NCBI RefSeq assembly: GCF_002939185.1
Contig: NZ_POVL01000005.1
Coordinates: forward strand, 1-64,000
From: Enterobacter sichuanensis
GTDB lineage: Bacteria > Pseudomonadota > Gammaproteobacteria > Enterobacterales > Enterobacteriaceae
Length of the DNA: 64,000 bases
Direction: 5' to 3'
The translations under genes were made by a program, and so were the position numbers. This document shows, piece by piece, positions 25,259 to 34,318 of this stretch. The notes below the pieces were generated by a model, which did not search any database, had not been told where the DNA came from, and was given only the letters and a program-made list of their open reading frames with translations. Position 1 is the stretch's first letter, and each line of letters opens with the position of its first letter.

Positions 25259-26167
25259 TCAGCAGAGCTTGAGCTGTTGCAGCAGGGTTTTCAGCTGCGC
25301 CTTACGCGGCTCGTCCAGCGGTGACGCGGGCGGCAGCACGTGCGTGGAAATCGGGCGGCCGCAGAGCACGATCGCCTCTTTAATCACGTTCACAAACGGC
25401 GTATCCAGCTGATACATCTGCGGAATTTGCAGTAAGGTCTGATGATACTCAGCCGCCTTCGCCACGTCTTTATCCCGCCAGGCTTTCAGCAGATTTACCG
25501 ACACCTGCGGAGCAAAATTGCCGCTCGCCGAGATCGCCCCGTCGCCGCCGAGCAGCAGGGTATTAAAGAGATGATCGTCGTAACCGCATAGCACGGAGAA
25601 GTGCGGATGCGCCGCTTTGACAGTGTGGATCATGCTGCGCAGGTGGGCGACGGAGTCGATGGTGTCTTTGATGCCGATAATATTGCTGCGCGAGTCGGCC
25701 AGGGTTTTCACCAGCGCCGGGGTCAGATCCTGCCCGGTCAGCGCCGGGAAGTTATAGAGTATCACCGGCAGCGTCACGCTGTCGGCCACCTGTTCGAAGT
25801 ATCGAATCAGGTTCGCTTCCGACACTTTCCAGTAGTAGGGGTTGATCACCACGATGCCGTCCGCACCCGCCTGCTGGGCGTGCTGGCTCAGTTCAATGGT
25901 TTCCCGGGCGTTGGTGCCGCCGGTGCCGATCAGCACCGGCACGCGACGATCGACATGATCAATAGCGAAGCGGGCAATGGTTTTACGCTCTTCGGCGCTG
26001 AGCTGGGAGAATTCGCCGCCGCTGCCGAGGAAGAACAGGCCGTCAACGCCTGCGGCGATCAGATCGTCGATCAGTGCGGCGGTGCCCGGTTTATCGAGCT
26101 GGCCATCGGCGGTAAATATGGTGGAGACAGGGGGAATGATCCCCGTGAACAACGCGGACTGCGGCAT
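25259..26167 (-). CDS. yagE: 2-keto-3-deoxy sugar acid aldolase (DHDPS/NAL family)
   Basis: This 302-residue TIM-barrel aldolase cleaves 2-keto-3-deoxy-pentonate or -gluconate to pyruvate and an aldehyde. Key residues are the Schiff-base Lys167 in GIKDTIDS, Tyr138 in LYNFPA and the GxGGE-type loop [11 protein letters not shown]. The start is the ATG at 26165-26167, because AAGGAG lies 5 bases before it and the length then equals E. coli YagE. An ATG 7 codons upstream is rejected. It is first in the leftward yagE-yagF unit, with a palindromic operator 24 bases upstream. Confidence 0.92.
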   Translation of the reverse strand: MPQSALFTGIIPPVSTIFTADGQLDKPGTAALIDDLIAAGVDGLFFLGSGGEFSQLSAEERKTIARFAIDHVDRRVPVLIGTGGTNARETIELSQHAQQAGADGIVVINPYYWKVSEANLIRYFEQVADSVTLPVILYNFPALTGQDLTPALVKTLADSRSNIIGIKDTIDSVAHLRSMIHTVKAAHPHFSVLCGYDDHLFNTLLLGGDGAISASGNFAPQVSVNLLKAWRDKDVAKAAEYHQTLLQIPQMYQLDTPFVNVIKEAIVLCGRPISTHVLPPASPLDEPRKAQLKTLLQQLKLC

Positions 26168-26190
26168 GAGATCTCCTTGCTGAATCATTT

Positions 26191-26209
26191 TGTTCTACAT
26201 TATAGAACA
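26191..26209 (-). promoter_or_regulatory. Palindromic operator in front of yagE, candidate XynR site
   Basis: TGTTCTACATTATAGAACA is a 19-bp palindrome with 7-bp arms and a 5-base centre, just upstream of the yagE start. IclR-type dimers bind palindromes of about this length, so XynR is the natural candidate. A TGTTC half site also follows directly (26211-26215). Confidence 0.6.
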
Positions 26210-26902
26210 GTGTTCATTAATTTAACGATCATACTATGACGCAGAAAAAGCGCAGGTAAATGGGAAGGGTTGAGGGAGTGCGGGAAATTTAAGCTGGATC
26301 ACATTATGCGAGGGGATATGCCCCAGCGCATGTTTATCGGGCGCGGTGTTAATTTGCTGTTAATCCCTCGCAGGCATTTATGCAGTAGTTATGCATAACC
26401 TCAGCGCGGCGTAATGACACCGTGGCGCTAAGTTGCTGATCGTACTGCTTTCATCATAAAACTCGCGGCAGCTTCACACTTTATCATTTTGATAATTTGC
26501 TAATAAATCCCATAATTATTTATTGATTTTTCTTAAGTCAAAAATAGTTAATTGAAAATTATGCATAGTCATTCCACTGAGATAATTAAATCATTTAAAA
26601 TCAATCATATAACAAATTATGTCAAAGCATTAAATTCTACAAAATAATAACAAACCCAAATAATGCCAACGGATCCTGCTTAGCTATTCACCCGCCAACA
26701 ATATCAAATTAATCATTATCTGATGCGAATCATGCAAATGAAAACAAATCCTCCGATCGCTAATTTCACGTGAGCAACATCACAATACGGTTTATTTAAG
26801 CGCCTACTATTGACCACGAAATCAATTGAGCTTAGCCGCCATGCAATTAAGCAAATATGGCGCATGCCCTTTTTATTCTGAAAAACAGTTAAAGGAATAA
26901 TT
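26210..26902 (+). promoter_or_regulatory. 690-bp control region of the arc operon
   Basis: No gene is present, and the DNA is strongly A+T-rich from 26470 to 26780. The clearest site is a CRP-type dyad, GTGA-N6-TCAC within 26769-26784, followed by a -10-like TACTAT at 26805-26810. Its centre would lie about 40 bases before transcription, a class II activator position. TGAA/TTCA-like half sites that ArgR might use occur in the A+T-rich part, but none matches the consensus well. An FNR-type site is not clear. Confidence 0.5.
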
Positions 26903-28123
26903 ATGGAAAAGCATTATGTCGGTTCTGAAATTGGTCAATTGCGTAGCGTTATGCTGCACCGCCCAAATTTAAGTCTGAAACGGTTAACGCCGTCGAATTG
27001 TCAGGAGCTGCTTTTCGATGACGTGCTCTCGGTTGAACGGGCGGGTGAAGAGCATGACATTTTCGCAAACACGCTGCGCGAGCAGGGTGTGGAAGTCCTG
27101 CTGTTGACCGACCTTCTGACGCAAACCCTTGATATCGCAGAGGCGAAAGCCTGGTTGCTGGAGACGCAAATCTCCGACTATCGCCTCGGCCCCACCTTTG
27201 CTGGCGACGTCCGCGGCTGGCTGGCGGATATGCCGCACCGCGAACTGGCGCGCAGATTAAGCGGCGGATTAACCTACGGTGAAATTCCGGCGGCCATTAA
27301 AAATATGGTCGTCGATACCCACACGCCGAATGATTTTATTATGAAGCCGCTGCCAAACCATTTATTTACTCGTGATACTTCGTGCTGGATTTATAACGGC
27401 GTGTCCATTAACCCGATGGCCAAACCGGCGCGTCAGCGTGAAACCAACAACCTGCGGGCAATATATCGCTGGCACCCGGCATTCGCCGATGGCGAATTTA
27501 TTAAATATTTCGGCGACGAGAATATTAATTACGACCACGCCACTTTAGAAGGCGGTGACGTATTAGTGATTGGCCGCGGCGCGGTGTTGATCGGCATGTC
27601 CGAACGCACCACCCCGCAGGGGGTAGAGTTCCTCGCCAACAGCCTGTTCAAACACCGCCAGGCCGAGCGCGTGATCGCCGTTGAGCTGCCAAAACACCGC
27701 TCCTGCATGCACCTCGACACCGTGATGACCCACATCGATGTCGACACCTTCTCCGTCTACCCGGAAGTGGTGCGCAAAGACGCCCAGTGCTGGACGCTCA
27801 CCCCAGACGGCCGCGGCGGCCTGCTGCGCACCCAGGAAACCGACCTGCTGCACGCCATTGAAAAAGCCCTCGGCATTAATCAGGTGCGTCTGATCACCAC
27901 CGGCGGCGACGCCTTTGAGGCCGAACGCGAGCAGTGGAACGACGCCAATAACGTGCTGACCATTCGCCCGGGCGTGGTGATCGGCTACGAGCGCAACGTC
28001 TGGACCAACGAGAAGTACGACAAGGCCGGTATCACCGTGCTGCCCATCCCGGGCGACGAGCTGGGACGCGGGCGCGGCGGCGCGCGCTGCATGAGCTGCC
28101 CGCTGGAACGCGACGGAATTTAA
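26903..28123 (+). CDS. arcA: Arginine deiminase
   Basis: This 406-residue enzyme hydrolyses arginine to citrulline and ammonia, the first step of the arginine deiminase pathway. The guanidino-modifying fold shows [28 protein letters not shown] and the C-terminal GGARCMSCP with the nucleophile Cys396. It opens a rightward operon with arcC 9 bases behind. The ribosome site (AAAGGA) is well placed. The A+T-rich upstream region with a CRP-type site suggests control by carbon source, and ArgR control through the argR paralogue at the operon end is likely. The length matches the family (about 400-418). Confidence 0.96.
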   Translation: MEKHYVGSEIGQLRSVMLHRPNLSLKRLTPSNCQELLFDDVLSVERAGEEHDIFANTLREQGVEVLLLTDLLTQTLDIAEAKAWLLETQISDYRLGPTFAGDVRGWLADMPHRELARRLSGGLTYGEIPAAIKNMVVDTHTPNDFIMKPLPNHLFTRDTSCWIYNGVSINPMAKPARQRETNNLRAIYRWHPAFADGEFIKYFGDENINYDHATLEGGDVLVIGRGAVLIGMSERTTPQGVEFLANSLFKHRQAERVIAVELPKHRSCMHLDTVMTHIDVDTFSVYPEVVRKDAQCWTLTPDGRGGLLRTQETDLLHAIEKALGINQVRLITTGGDAFEAEREQWNDANNVLTIRPGVVIGYERNVWTNEKYDKAGITVLPIPGDELGRGRGGARCMSCPLERDGI

Positions 28124-28132
28124 GGAGCCATC

Positions 28133-29044
28133 ATGGAACGAAAACCCACTCTGGTTGTGGCCCTGGGCGGCAACGCCCTGCTCAGGCGCGGCGAACCGTT
28201 AGAGGCCGACATCCAGCGCCAGAACATTGAGCTTGCCGCCCGTACCATCGCCGGGCTGACGGCACAGTGGCGCGTGGTGCTGGTGCACGGCAACGGGCCG
28301 CAGGTCGGGCTGCTGGCGCTGCAGAACAGCGCCTACGACAAAGTTGCCCCTTATCCACTGGACGTTCTCGGCGCGGAAAGCCAGGGGATGATCGGCTACA
28401 TGCTCCAGCAGGCGCTGAAAAACAGCCTGCCCCAGCGCGAGGTGAGCGTCCTGCTTACTCAGGTGGAGGTGGACGCCGCCGACCCGGCCTTCAGCAACCC
28501 GACCAAGTACATCGGCCCGGTCTACAGCGAAGCGCAGGCAAAAACGCTGGCCGCGGAGAAAGGCTGGGTGTTCAGGGCCGACGGCGGCTATTTCCGCCGC
28601 GTGGTGCCCTCTCCACAGCCGAAGCGCATCGTTGAGCGCGACGCCATCTCGGCGCTTATCCAGCGCGACCACCTGGTGATCTGCAACGGCGGCGGCGGCG
28701 TGCCGGTGGTGGAAAACGCTAACGGCTATCGCGGGATTGAGGCAGTGATCGACAAAGACCTCTCCGCCGCCCTGCTGGCGCGCCAGATCGAGGCCGATGC
28801 CCTGCTGATCCTCACCGATGCCGACGCGGTGTACCTCGACTGGGGCAAACCGACCCAACGCCCGCTGGCGCAGGTGACGCCGGAACTGCTCAGAGGCATG
28901 CAGTTCGACGCCGGATCGATGGGGCCAAAGGTGGCCGCCTGTCGCGAGTTCGTTGAAGCCTGCAACGGGATTGCCGGCATTGGCGCGCTGGCCGACGGCG
29001 CGGAGATCCTGGCGGGCGAGAAAGGCACGTTGATTCGTAACTGA
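28133..29044 (+). CDS. arcC: Carbamate kinase
   Basis: This 303-residue kinase transfers phosphate from carbamoyl phosphate to ADP, yielding ATP, carbamate and then ammonia and CO2. It is the energy-producing step of arginine fermentation. Family motifs: VVALGGNALLRRG, VLVHGNGPQVGLL, VICNGGGGVPV, and LTDADAVYLDWGKPTQ. Nine bases separate it from arcA and 26 from arcB, so all are co-transcribed. The ATG has AAGGAG upstream. Length and motifs are standard. Confidence 0.95.
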   Translation: MERKPTLVVALGGNALLRRGEPLEADIQRQNIELAARTIAGLTAQWRVVLVHGNGPQVGLLALQNSAYDKVAPYPLDVLGAESQGMIGYMLQQALKNSLPQREVSVLLTQVEVDAADPAFSNPTKYIGPVYSEAQAKTLAAEKGWVFRADGGYFRRVVPSPQPKRIVERDAISALIQRDHLVICNGGGGVPVVENANGYRGIEAVIDKDLSAALLARQIEADALLILTDADAVYLDWGKPTQRPLAQVTPELLRGMQFDAGSMGPKVAACREFVEACNGIAGIGALADGAEILAGEKGTLIRN

Positions 29045-29070
29045 GCACACATTTTAAAAGGGATTAACCC

Positions 29071-30075
29071 ATGACCATCAACCTGAAAAACCGCAACTTC
29101 CTCAAACTGCTGGACTACACCCCGGCAGAGATCCAGTACCTGATCGACCTCGCCATTGAGCTGAAGGCCGCCAAAAAAGCCGGGCGCGAGAAGCAAACCC
29201 TGGTCGGGAAAAACATCGCCCTGATCTTTGAAAAAACCTCCACCCGCACCCGCTGCGCCTTTGAAGTGGGCGCGTTCGACCAGGGCGCGCAGGTCACCTA
29301 CCTCGGCCCAAGCGGCTCGCAGATCGGCCATAAAGAGTCGATGAAAGACACCGCCCGCGTCTTAGGCCGCATGTATGACGGCATCGAATACCGCGGCTAT
29401 GGGCAGGCCATCGTCGAGGAGCTGGGCGAGTACGCGGGCGTGCCGGTGTGGAACGGCCTGACCGACGAATTCCACCCAACGCAAATCCTCGCCGACCTGA
29501 TGACCATGCTTGAGCACTCGCCGGGTAAAACCCTGCCGGAGCTGAGCTTTGCCTATCTCGGCGACGCGCGAAACAACATGGGCAACTCGCTGATGGTCGG
29601 CGCGGCCAAAATGGGGATGGATATCCGCCTCGTCGCGCCGAAATCCTTCTGGCCGGAGGCGGGTCTGGTTGAGCAGTGCCGCGCCATCGCCAAAGAGACG
29701 GGCGCGCGCATCACCCTCACCGACGATGTGGAAGAGGGCGTGAAGGGAGCGGATTTCCTCTACACCGACGTGTGGGTCTCCATGGGCGAGCCGAAGGAGG
29801 CCTGGGCCGAGCGCGTCAGCCTGATGAAGCCGTATCAAATCAACGCGGACGTCATGAAGGCCACCGGCAACCCGAACGTCAAGTTTATGCACTGCCTGCC
29901 GGCGTTCCACAACGAGCACACCAAAGTGGGCCGTGAAATCGAGATGGCCTACGGCCTGAAGGGGCTGGAGGTGACGGAAGAGGTCTTTGAATCACCAAAC
30001 TCCATCGTCTTCGACGAAGCTGAGAACCGCATGCACACCATTAAAGCGGTCATGGTGGCGACACTCGGCGACTAA
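29071..30075 (+). CDS. arcB: Ornithine carbamoyltransferase (catabolic)
   Basis: This 334-residue paralogue of argI has the same motifs: [25 protein letters not shown] and [10 protein letters not shown]. In this operon it should work in the phosphorolysis direction, splitting citrulline into ornithine and carbamoyl phosphate for ArcC. Sequence alone does not separate catabolic from anabolic forms, so the call rests on the operon. It ends in a 47-base gap with an 8-bp G+C hairpin (30082-30107), which may set expression of the transporter gene that follows. The ATG has AAGGGA upstream. Confidence 0.93.
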   Translation: MTINLKNRNFLKLLDYTPAEIQYLIDLAIELKAAKKAGREKQTLVGKNIALIFEKTSTRTRCAFEVGAFDQGAQVTYLGPSGSQIGHKESMKDTARVLGRMYDGIEYRGYGQAIVEELGEYAGVPVWNGLTDEFHPTQILADLMTMLEHSPGKTLPELSFAYLGDARNNMGNSLMVGAAKMGMDIRLVAPKSFWPEAGLVEQCRAIAKETGARITLTDDVEEGVKGADFLYTDVWVSMGEPKEAWAERVSLMKPYQINADVMKATGNPNVKFMHCLPAFHNEHTKVGREIEMAYGLKGLEVTEEVFESPNSIVFDEAENRMHTIKAVMVATLGD

Positions 30076-30081
30076 TCACCG

Positions 30082-30107
30082 CCCGGCGCGCCGCGGGGTG
30101 CGCCGGG
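30082..30107 (+). other. Intra-operon hairpin between arcB and the carrier gene
   Basis: CCCGGCGC (30082-30089) and GCGCCGGG (30100-30107) form an 8-bp stem with a 10-base loop, followed directly by TTTAAGGAG, the ribosome site of the next gene. It could act as a weak terminator or mRNA processing barrier. Confidence 0.5.
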
Positions 30108-30122
30108 TTTAAGGAGAACATC

Positions 30123-31526
30123 ATGGGCAAGTTCAAGTTTCCCTCCGCTTACACCATTCTCTTCTTTCTAATTGCCGTCGTCGCCGCGCTGAGCTGGATC
30201 ATCCCGGCCGGTCAGTACCAGATGGCAATGAACGAGGCATTAGGCAAAGAAGTGCCGGTTGCCGGTACCTATGCGCACGTGGCGGCACATCCGCAGGGCC
30301 TCGTTTCCGTCCTGATGGCGCCCATCGCCGGGCTATACGATCCGGTTTCCGGCCAGGCCGGGGCGATCGACGTGGCGCTGTTTATTCTGATCATCGGGGG
30401 ATTTCTCGGGATCGTCACCAAAACCGGGGCGATTGACGCCGGGATCGAGCGCGTCACCACCCGGCTACGCGGACGCGAAGAGTGGATGATCCCGATCCTG
30501 ATGGCGCTGTTTGCCGCAGGCGGCACGATTTACGGCATGGCCGAGGAGTCGCTGCCCTTCTACACCCTGCTGGTGCCGGTAATGCTGGCCGCCCGGTTCG
30601 ACCCGGTTGTCGCCGCTTCCACCGTGCTGCTCGGCGCGGGGATCGGCACGCTCGGCTCCACCATTAACCCGTTTGCGACGGTGATCGCTGCCAACGCCGC
30701 CGGGATCCCCTTCACCAACGGCATCATGTTGCGCATCGCGCTGCTGGTGATTGGCTGGGTCATCTGCGTGGCGTGGGTGATGCGTTACGCCCGTAAGGTG
30801 CGTCAGGACCCGTCGCTGTCGATCGTCGCCGACAAGCAGGAGGAGAACCGCGCCCATTTCCTCGGCAACAAAGGGGTGCAGTCTCTGGAATTTACCCCGG
30901 TGCGCAAAATCATCCTCGTGATTTTTGCCCTCGCCTTCGCGGTGATGATTTACGGCGTGGCGGTGCTGGGCTGGTGGATGGCGGAGATCTCGGCGGTGTT
31001 TCTCGCCAGCGCCATCATCGTGGGGCTTATCGCCCGCATGAGCGAAGAGGAGCTGACCTCGACGTTTATCAACGGCGCACGAGATTTGCTGGGCGTCGCG
31101 CTGATTATCGGCATTGCGCGCGGTATCGTAGTCATCATGGATAAGGGCATGATTACCCACACCATTTTGCACAGCGCGGAAGGGCTGGTCAGCGGGTTGT
31201 CCACGGTGGCGTTTATCAACGTGATGTACTGGCTGGAGGTCGTGCTGTCATTTCTTGTGCCTTCTTCATCCGGCCTGGCCGTTCTGACGATGCCGATCAT
31301 GGCACCGCTGGCCGATTTCGCTAACGTCAACCGCGACCTGGTGGTGACGGCTTACCAGTCTGCCTCCGGCATCGTTAACCTCGTCACGCCAACCTCAGCC
31401 GTGGTGATGGGCGGTCTGGCTATCGCCCGGGTGCCTTACGTGCGTTATCTGAAATGGGTGGCACCGCTGCTGGCGATCCTGACGGTGGTGATTATGGTGG
31501 CGTTAAGCCTGGGGGCGGTGTTGTGA
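30123..31526 (+). CDS. YfcC/ArcD-like membrane carrier, probable arginine-ornithine exchanger
   Basis: This 467-residue membrane protein has about 11-12 helices and belongs to the YfcC family of the DcuC/ArsB-related superfamily. The start FPSAYTILFFLIAVVAALSWIIPAGQY is diagnostic. Repeated re-entrant-type motifs include GAGIGTLGSTINPF and VPSSSGLAVLTMPIMAPLAD. Some YfcC-like proteins in deiminase operons serve as arginine/ornithine exchangers, and its place after arcB supports that role here. It is not the classical ArcD of the APC family. A REP element follows. Substrate is inferred from context. Confidence 0.8.
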   Translation: MGKFKFPSAYTILFFLIAVVAALSWIIPAGQYQMAMNEALGKEVPVAGTYAHVAAHPQGLVSVLMAPIAGLYDPVSGQAGAIDVALFILIIGGFLGIVTKTGAIDAGIERVTTRLRGREEWMIPILMALFAAGGTIYGMAEESLPFYTLLVPVMLAARFDPVVAASTVLLGAGIGTLGSTINPFATVIAANAAGIPFTNGIMLRIALLVIGWVICVAWVMRYARKVRQDPSLSIVADKQEENRAHFLGNKGVQSLEFTPVRKIILVIFALAFAVMIYGVAVLGWWMAEISAVFLASAIIVGLIARMSEEELTSTFINGARDLLGVALIIGIARGIVVIMDKGMITHTILHSAEGLVSGLSTVAFINVMYWLEVVLSFLVPSSSGLAVLTMPIMAPLADFANVNRDLVVTAYQSASGIVNLVTPTSAVVMGGLAIARVPYVRYLKWVAPLLAILTVVIMVALSLGAVL

Positions 31527-31539
31527 TGTATTGACGTTG

Positions 31540-31575
31540 TAGGCCCGGTAAGCGTAGCGCCACCGGGCGTTTTGT
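31540..31575. repeat. REP element between arc carrier and argR paralogue
   Basis: GTAGGCCCGGTAAGCGTAGC-GCCACCGGGCG is a single REP unit able to fold into a hairpin. A short T-run follows, so it may also terminate part of the arc transcript before the argR paralogue. Confidence 0.8.
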
Positions 31576-31601
31576 TTCAGCCACTTACATGGGAAATAGT
31601 T

Positions 31602-32081
31602 ATGACGGAATATGGTGAATACTCTCCAAAAGAACAACTCCAGTTGACGGTCTGTCAGCGCCTGATTGCAGAAAAGAGCTATATCTCTCAGGAAGAGATC
31701 CGCCGTGACCTGCAGGAGAGAGGGTTTGACAGCATCAGCCAGTCGACCGTTTCGCGTCTGCTGAAGTTGCTCGGAGTCATAAAAATTCGAAATGCTAAAG
31801 GGCTAAAGATTTATTCGTTGAATCCTCAACTGCGCCCTGCTCCCGACGCCGCACGCACCGTTTCGGAAATGGTGGTGAGCGTCGAGCATAATAGCGAATT
31901 TATCCTTGTGCACACCGTGGCCGGATATGGCCGCGCGGTGGCGCGCATTCTGGATTATCACCAGCTTCCGGAGATTTTAGGCGTGGTGGCCGGCAGCAGT
32001 ATCGTCTGGGTCGCCCCCCGGGTGGTGAAGCGCACCGCGCTGGTGCATAAGCAAATTAATTATTTACTCAGAACGAATTAA
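31602..32081 (+). CDS. ArgR-type arginine repressor paralogue of the arc operon
   Basis: This 159-residue protein has the ArgR winged HTH (about 8-75, with QEEIRRDLQERGFDSISQSTVSRLLKLLGV) and the C-terminal oligomerisation/arginine-binding domain (about 88-155), including HTVAGYGRAVARILDY and VVAGSSIVWVAP. The ATG at 31602 is chosen over an open frame from 31572, since homology begins with EYSPKEQLQL. The usual chromosomal argR lies near mdh in these bacteria, so this is a second copy dedicated to the deiminase genes. The equivalent place in Salmonella carries a similar paralogue. It may work in mixed complexes with ArgR. Confidence 0.9.
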   Translation: MTEYGEYSPKEQLQLTVCQRLIAEKSYISQEEIRRDLQERGFDSISQSTVSRLLKLLGVIKIRNAKGLKIYSLNPQLRPAPDAARTVSEMVVSVEHNSEFILVHTVAGYGRAVARILDYHQLPEILGVVAGSSIVWVAPRVVKRTALVHKQINYLLRTN

Positions 32082-32128
32082 TATTCACAAAGAACCGTTT
32101 GCATTGAGTAAAGCGTGCATTAAATCGC

Positions 32129-32156
32129 TTGATCCGCAAAGCGAGCTGCGTATAAT
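32129..32156 (+). promoter_or_regulatory. pyrLBI promoter
   Basis: TTGATC (32129-32134) and TATAAT (32151-32156) are spaced by 16 bases, placing transcription start near 32163, just ahead of the leader peptide. The arrangement matches the pyrBI promoter of E. coli. Confidence 0.8.
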
Positions 32157-32181
32157 GCCCCACAATTTGCCGGGAGGAAGC

Positions 32182-32286
32182 ATGGTCAAGCGTGTACGAC
32201 ACAACGTCTTACCGCGTCTGAAATCAGACGCTGGCCTGCCGTTTTTCTTCCCGTTGCTCAATCTATTCCCAGAGCCCCTCATTTGA
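32182..32286 (+). CDS. pyrL: pyrBI leader peptide
   Basis: The 34-residue peptide begins [20 protein letters not shown], followed by [10 protein letters not shown], close to E. coli PyrL. It has a GGAGGA ribosome site. Its UUU-rich coding stretch is where RNA polymerase pauses when UTP is low. The coupled ribosome then prevents the attenuator hairpin, which overlaps the peptide's last codons, from forming. Low UTP therefore raises pyrB and pyrI expression. Confidence 0.93.
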   Translation: MVKRVRHNVLPRLKSDAGLPFFFPLLNLFPEPLI

Positions 32287-32299
32287 GGGGCTTTTTTTT
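32274..32299 (+). terminator. pyrBI attenuator
   Basis: GCCCCTC (32274-32280) and GAGGGGC (32285-32291) form a 7-bp stem with a 4-base loop, followed by eight T residues (32292-32299). It overlaps the stop of pyrL and ends 22 bases before pyrB, as in the UTP-sensing attenuator of E. coli. Confidence 0.95.
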
Positions 32300-32320
32300 G
32301 CCCGGCGTCAGGAGATAAAC

Positions 32321-33253
32321 ATGAATCCGCTTTATCAAAAACACATCATTTCCATAAACGACCTCAGCCGCGAAGAGCTGGAACTGGTTCTGGAAACCGC
32401 GGCAAAACTGAAGGCTAATCCGCAACCGGAGCTGCTGAAGCACAAGGTGATTGCGAGCTGCTTCTTTGAAGCCTCCACCCGCACCCGCCTCTCCTTTGAA
32501 ACCTCGATGCACCGCCTGGGCGCGAGCGTGGTGGGCTTCTCGGACAGCAGCAACACGTCGCTGGGTAAGAAAGGCGAAACTCTGGCGGATACCATTTCAG
32601 TGATCAGCACCTATGTGGACGCGATCGTGATGCGTCACCCTCAAGAGGGCGCGGCGCGCCTGGCAACCGAGTTTTCCGGCGGCATTCCGGTGCTGAACGC
32701 CGGTGACGGCGCCAACCAGCACCCGACGCAGACCCTGCTGGATCTGTTCACCATTCAGGAAACTCAGGGCACGCTTGAGAACCTGAACATCGCCATGGTC
32801 GGCGACCTGAAATATGGTCGTACCGTCCACTCCCTGACCCAGGCGCTGGCGAAATTTAACGGTAACCGCTTCTTCTTCATCGCCCCGGATGCGCTCGCCA
32901 TGCCGCAGTACATCCTCGATATGCTGGACGAAAAAGGCATTCAGTGGAGCCTGCATGCGAGCATCGAAGAGGTGATGAGCCACGTGGATATTCTGTACAT
33001 GACCCGCGTGCAGAAAGAGCGTCTGGACCCGTCCGAATATGCCAACGTGAAGGCGCAGTTTGTGCTGCGCGCCAGCGACCTTGAGGGGGCGCGCGACAAC
33101 ATGAAGGTCCTGCACCCGCTGCCGCGCATCGATGAGATCACCACAGATGTGGATAAAACGCCGCACGCCTGGTACTTCCAGCAGGCCGGGAACGGCATCT
33201 TCGCCCGCCAGGCGTTACTGGCACTGGTTCTGAATCGCGAATTAGCTCTGTAA
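32321..33253 (+). CDS. pyrB: Aspartate carbamoyltransferase catalytic subunit
   Basis: This 310-residue enzyme joins carbamoyl phosphate and aspartate, the first committed step of pyrimidine synthesis. Motifs: [10 protein letters not shown] (Ser52 to Thr55) for carbamoyl phosphate, HPTQTLLDL, and [11 protein letters not shown] for the aspartate side. It forms the 2(c3)-3(r2) holoenzyme with PyrI, encoded 12 bases downstream. The start follows the attenuator by 22 bases and has an AGGAGA ribosome site. It competes for carbamoyl phosphate with argI and arcB, also in this window. Confidence 0.97.
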   Translation: MNPLYQKHIISINDLSREELELVLETAAKLKANPQPELLKHKVIASCFFEASTRTRLSFETSMHRLGASVVGFSDSSNTSLGKKGETLADTISVISTYVDAIVMRHPQEGAARLATEFSGGIPVLNAGDGANQHPTQTLLDLFTIQETQGTLENLNIAMVGDLKYGRTVHSLTQALAKFNGNRFFFIAPDALAMPQYILDMLDEKGIQWSLHASIEEVMSHVDILYMTRVQKERLDPSEYANVKAQFVLRASDLEGARDNMKVLHPLPRIDEITTDVDKTPHAWYFQQAGNGIFARQALLALVLNRELAL

Positions 33254-33265
33254 GGGGAGACGACC

Positions 33266-33727
33266 ATGACACACGATAACAAACTCCAGGTTGAAGCCAT
33301 CAAGCGTGGCACCGTGATTGACCACATCCCTGCGCAGGTGGGCTTTAAGCTGCTGACGCTGTTCAAACTGACCGAAACCGACCAGCGCATCACCATCGGC
33401 CTGAACCTGCCGTCGGGCGAGATGGGCCGCAAAGATCTGATCAAGATTGAGAATACCTTCCTGACCGACGAGCAGGTCAACCAGCTGTCGCTGTACGCGC
33501 CGGAGGCCACCGTCAACCGCATCGACGAGTATGAAGTGGTCGGCAAATCCCGTCCGAGCCTGCCGGAACGCATTGAGAGCGTGCTGGTCTGCCCGAACAG
33601 CAACTGCATCAGCCACGCTGAGCCGGTGTCCTCCAGCTTTGCAGTGAAAAAACGCGCCGATGACATCGCGCTCAAATGCAAATACTGCGAAAAAGAGTTT
33701 TCTCATTATGTGGTGCTGGCCAACTAA
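33266..33727 (+). CDS. pyrI: Aspartate carbamoyltransferase regulatory subunit
   Basis: This 153-residue subunit gives allosteric control by CTP/UTP (inhibition) and ATP (activation). The N-terminal nucleotide domain includes [20 protein letters not shown] and [15 protein letters not shown]. The C-terminal zinc domain has the four cysteines in CPNSNC and CKYCEKEF. Length and spacing are identical to the E. coli protein. It is co-transcribed with pyrB and separated from ridA by a hairpin that contains a promoter. Confidence 0.97.
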   Translation: MTHDNKLQVEAIKRGTVIDHIPAQVGFKLLTLFKLTETDQRITIGLNLPSGEMGRKDLIKIENTFLTDEQVNQLSLYAPEATVNRIDEYEVVGKSRPSLPERIESVLVCPNSNCISHAEPVSSSFAVKKRADDIALKCKYCEKEFSHYVVLAN

Positions 33728-33733
33728 TTGAGG

Positions 33734-33769
33734 TTGGTAATGAAATCCCGGCTGTTATAATGGCCGGGA
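33734..33769 (+). promoter_or_regulatory. ridA promoter overlapping a hairpin
   Basis: TTGGTA (33734-33739) and TATAAT (33756-33761) are spaced by 16 bases. The -10 lies in the loop of the inverted repeat CCCGGC/GCCGGG (33747-33769), which may also terminate pyrI transcription. Confidence 0.6.
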
Positions 33770-33800
33770 ACATTCTTAACGCTGTCATTCTGGAGAAAAC

Positions 33801-34187
33801 ATGAGCAAAGTACTCGCGACGGAAAATGCACCCGCGGCTATCGGCCCCTACGTTCAGGGCGTTGATCTGGGCAGCATGATCATCACTTCAGGTCAGATCC
33901 CGGTGAACCCGAAAACCGGCGCGGTGCCGGAAGACGTAGCGGCACAGGCGCGTCAGTCGCTGGAAAACGTGCAGGCTATCGTGGAATCTGCAGGCCTGAA
34001 AGTGGGCGATATTGTGAAAACTACCGTTTTCGTGAAAGATCTGAACGATTTCGCGACCGTTAACGCCACTTACGAAGCCTTCTTCACCGAGCACAACGCC
34101 ACCTTCCCGGCGCGCTCCTGCGTGGAAGTGGCCCGTCTGCCAAAAGACGTGAAGATTGAAATCGAAGCGATTGCGGTACGTCGCTAA
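33801..34187 (+). CDS. ridA: RidA enamine/imine deaminase
   Basis: This 128-residue RidA (YjgF) hydrolyses reactive 2-aminoacrylate and related imines made by PLP enzymes such as serine/threonine dehydratases. The trimer-fold motifs are present: APAAIGPYVQGVDLGSMIITSGQ at the start and FPARSCVEVARLPKDVKIEIEAIA near the end, with the catalytic arginine in PARSCVEV. The ATG has GGAG 6 bases upstream. A classic terminator follows. Order after pyrI equals E. coli. Confidence 0.96.
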   Translation: MSKVLATENAPAAIGPYVQGVDLGSMIITSGQIPVNPKTGAVPEDVAAQARQSLENVQAIVESAGLKVGDIVKTTVFVKDLNDFATVNATYEAFFTEHNATFPARSCVEVARLPKDVKIEIEAIAVRR

Positions 34188-34205
34188 GCGGTTTCAACAG
34201 ATCAT

Positions 34206-34232
34206 GGGCGGCGTTGGCCGTCCATTTTTTTT
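34206..34232 (+). terminator. Rho-independent terminator after ridA
   Basis: GGGCGGC (34206-34212) pairs with GCCGTCC (34217-34223, one G-U pair) over a 4-base loop. It is followed by A and a run of eight T. Confidence 0.85.
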
Positions 34233-34318
34233 GGCTATTTTTCCTCTCTCCACCGCATGACGTTCCCCGCTCGCCATTAATAACATCGCACTGCAGATTA
34301 ATTATTAATGGACTAACA

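Noticed and set aside
26810-26827. FNR site TTGACCACGAAATCAA before arcA
   Set aside because: The TTGA and TCAA halves are 8 bases apart instead of 6, so FNR binding is unlikely.
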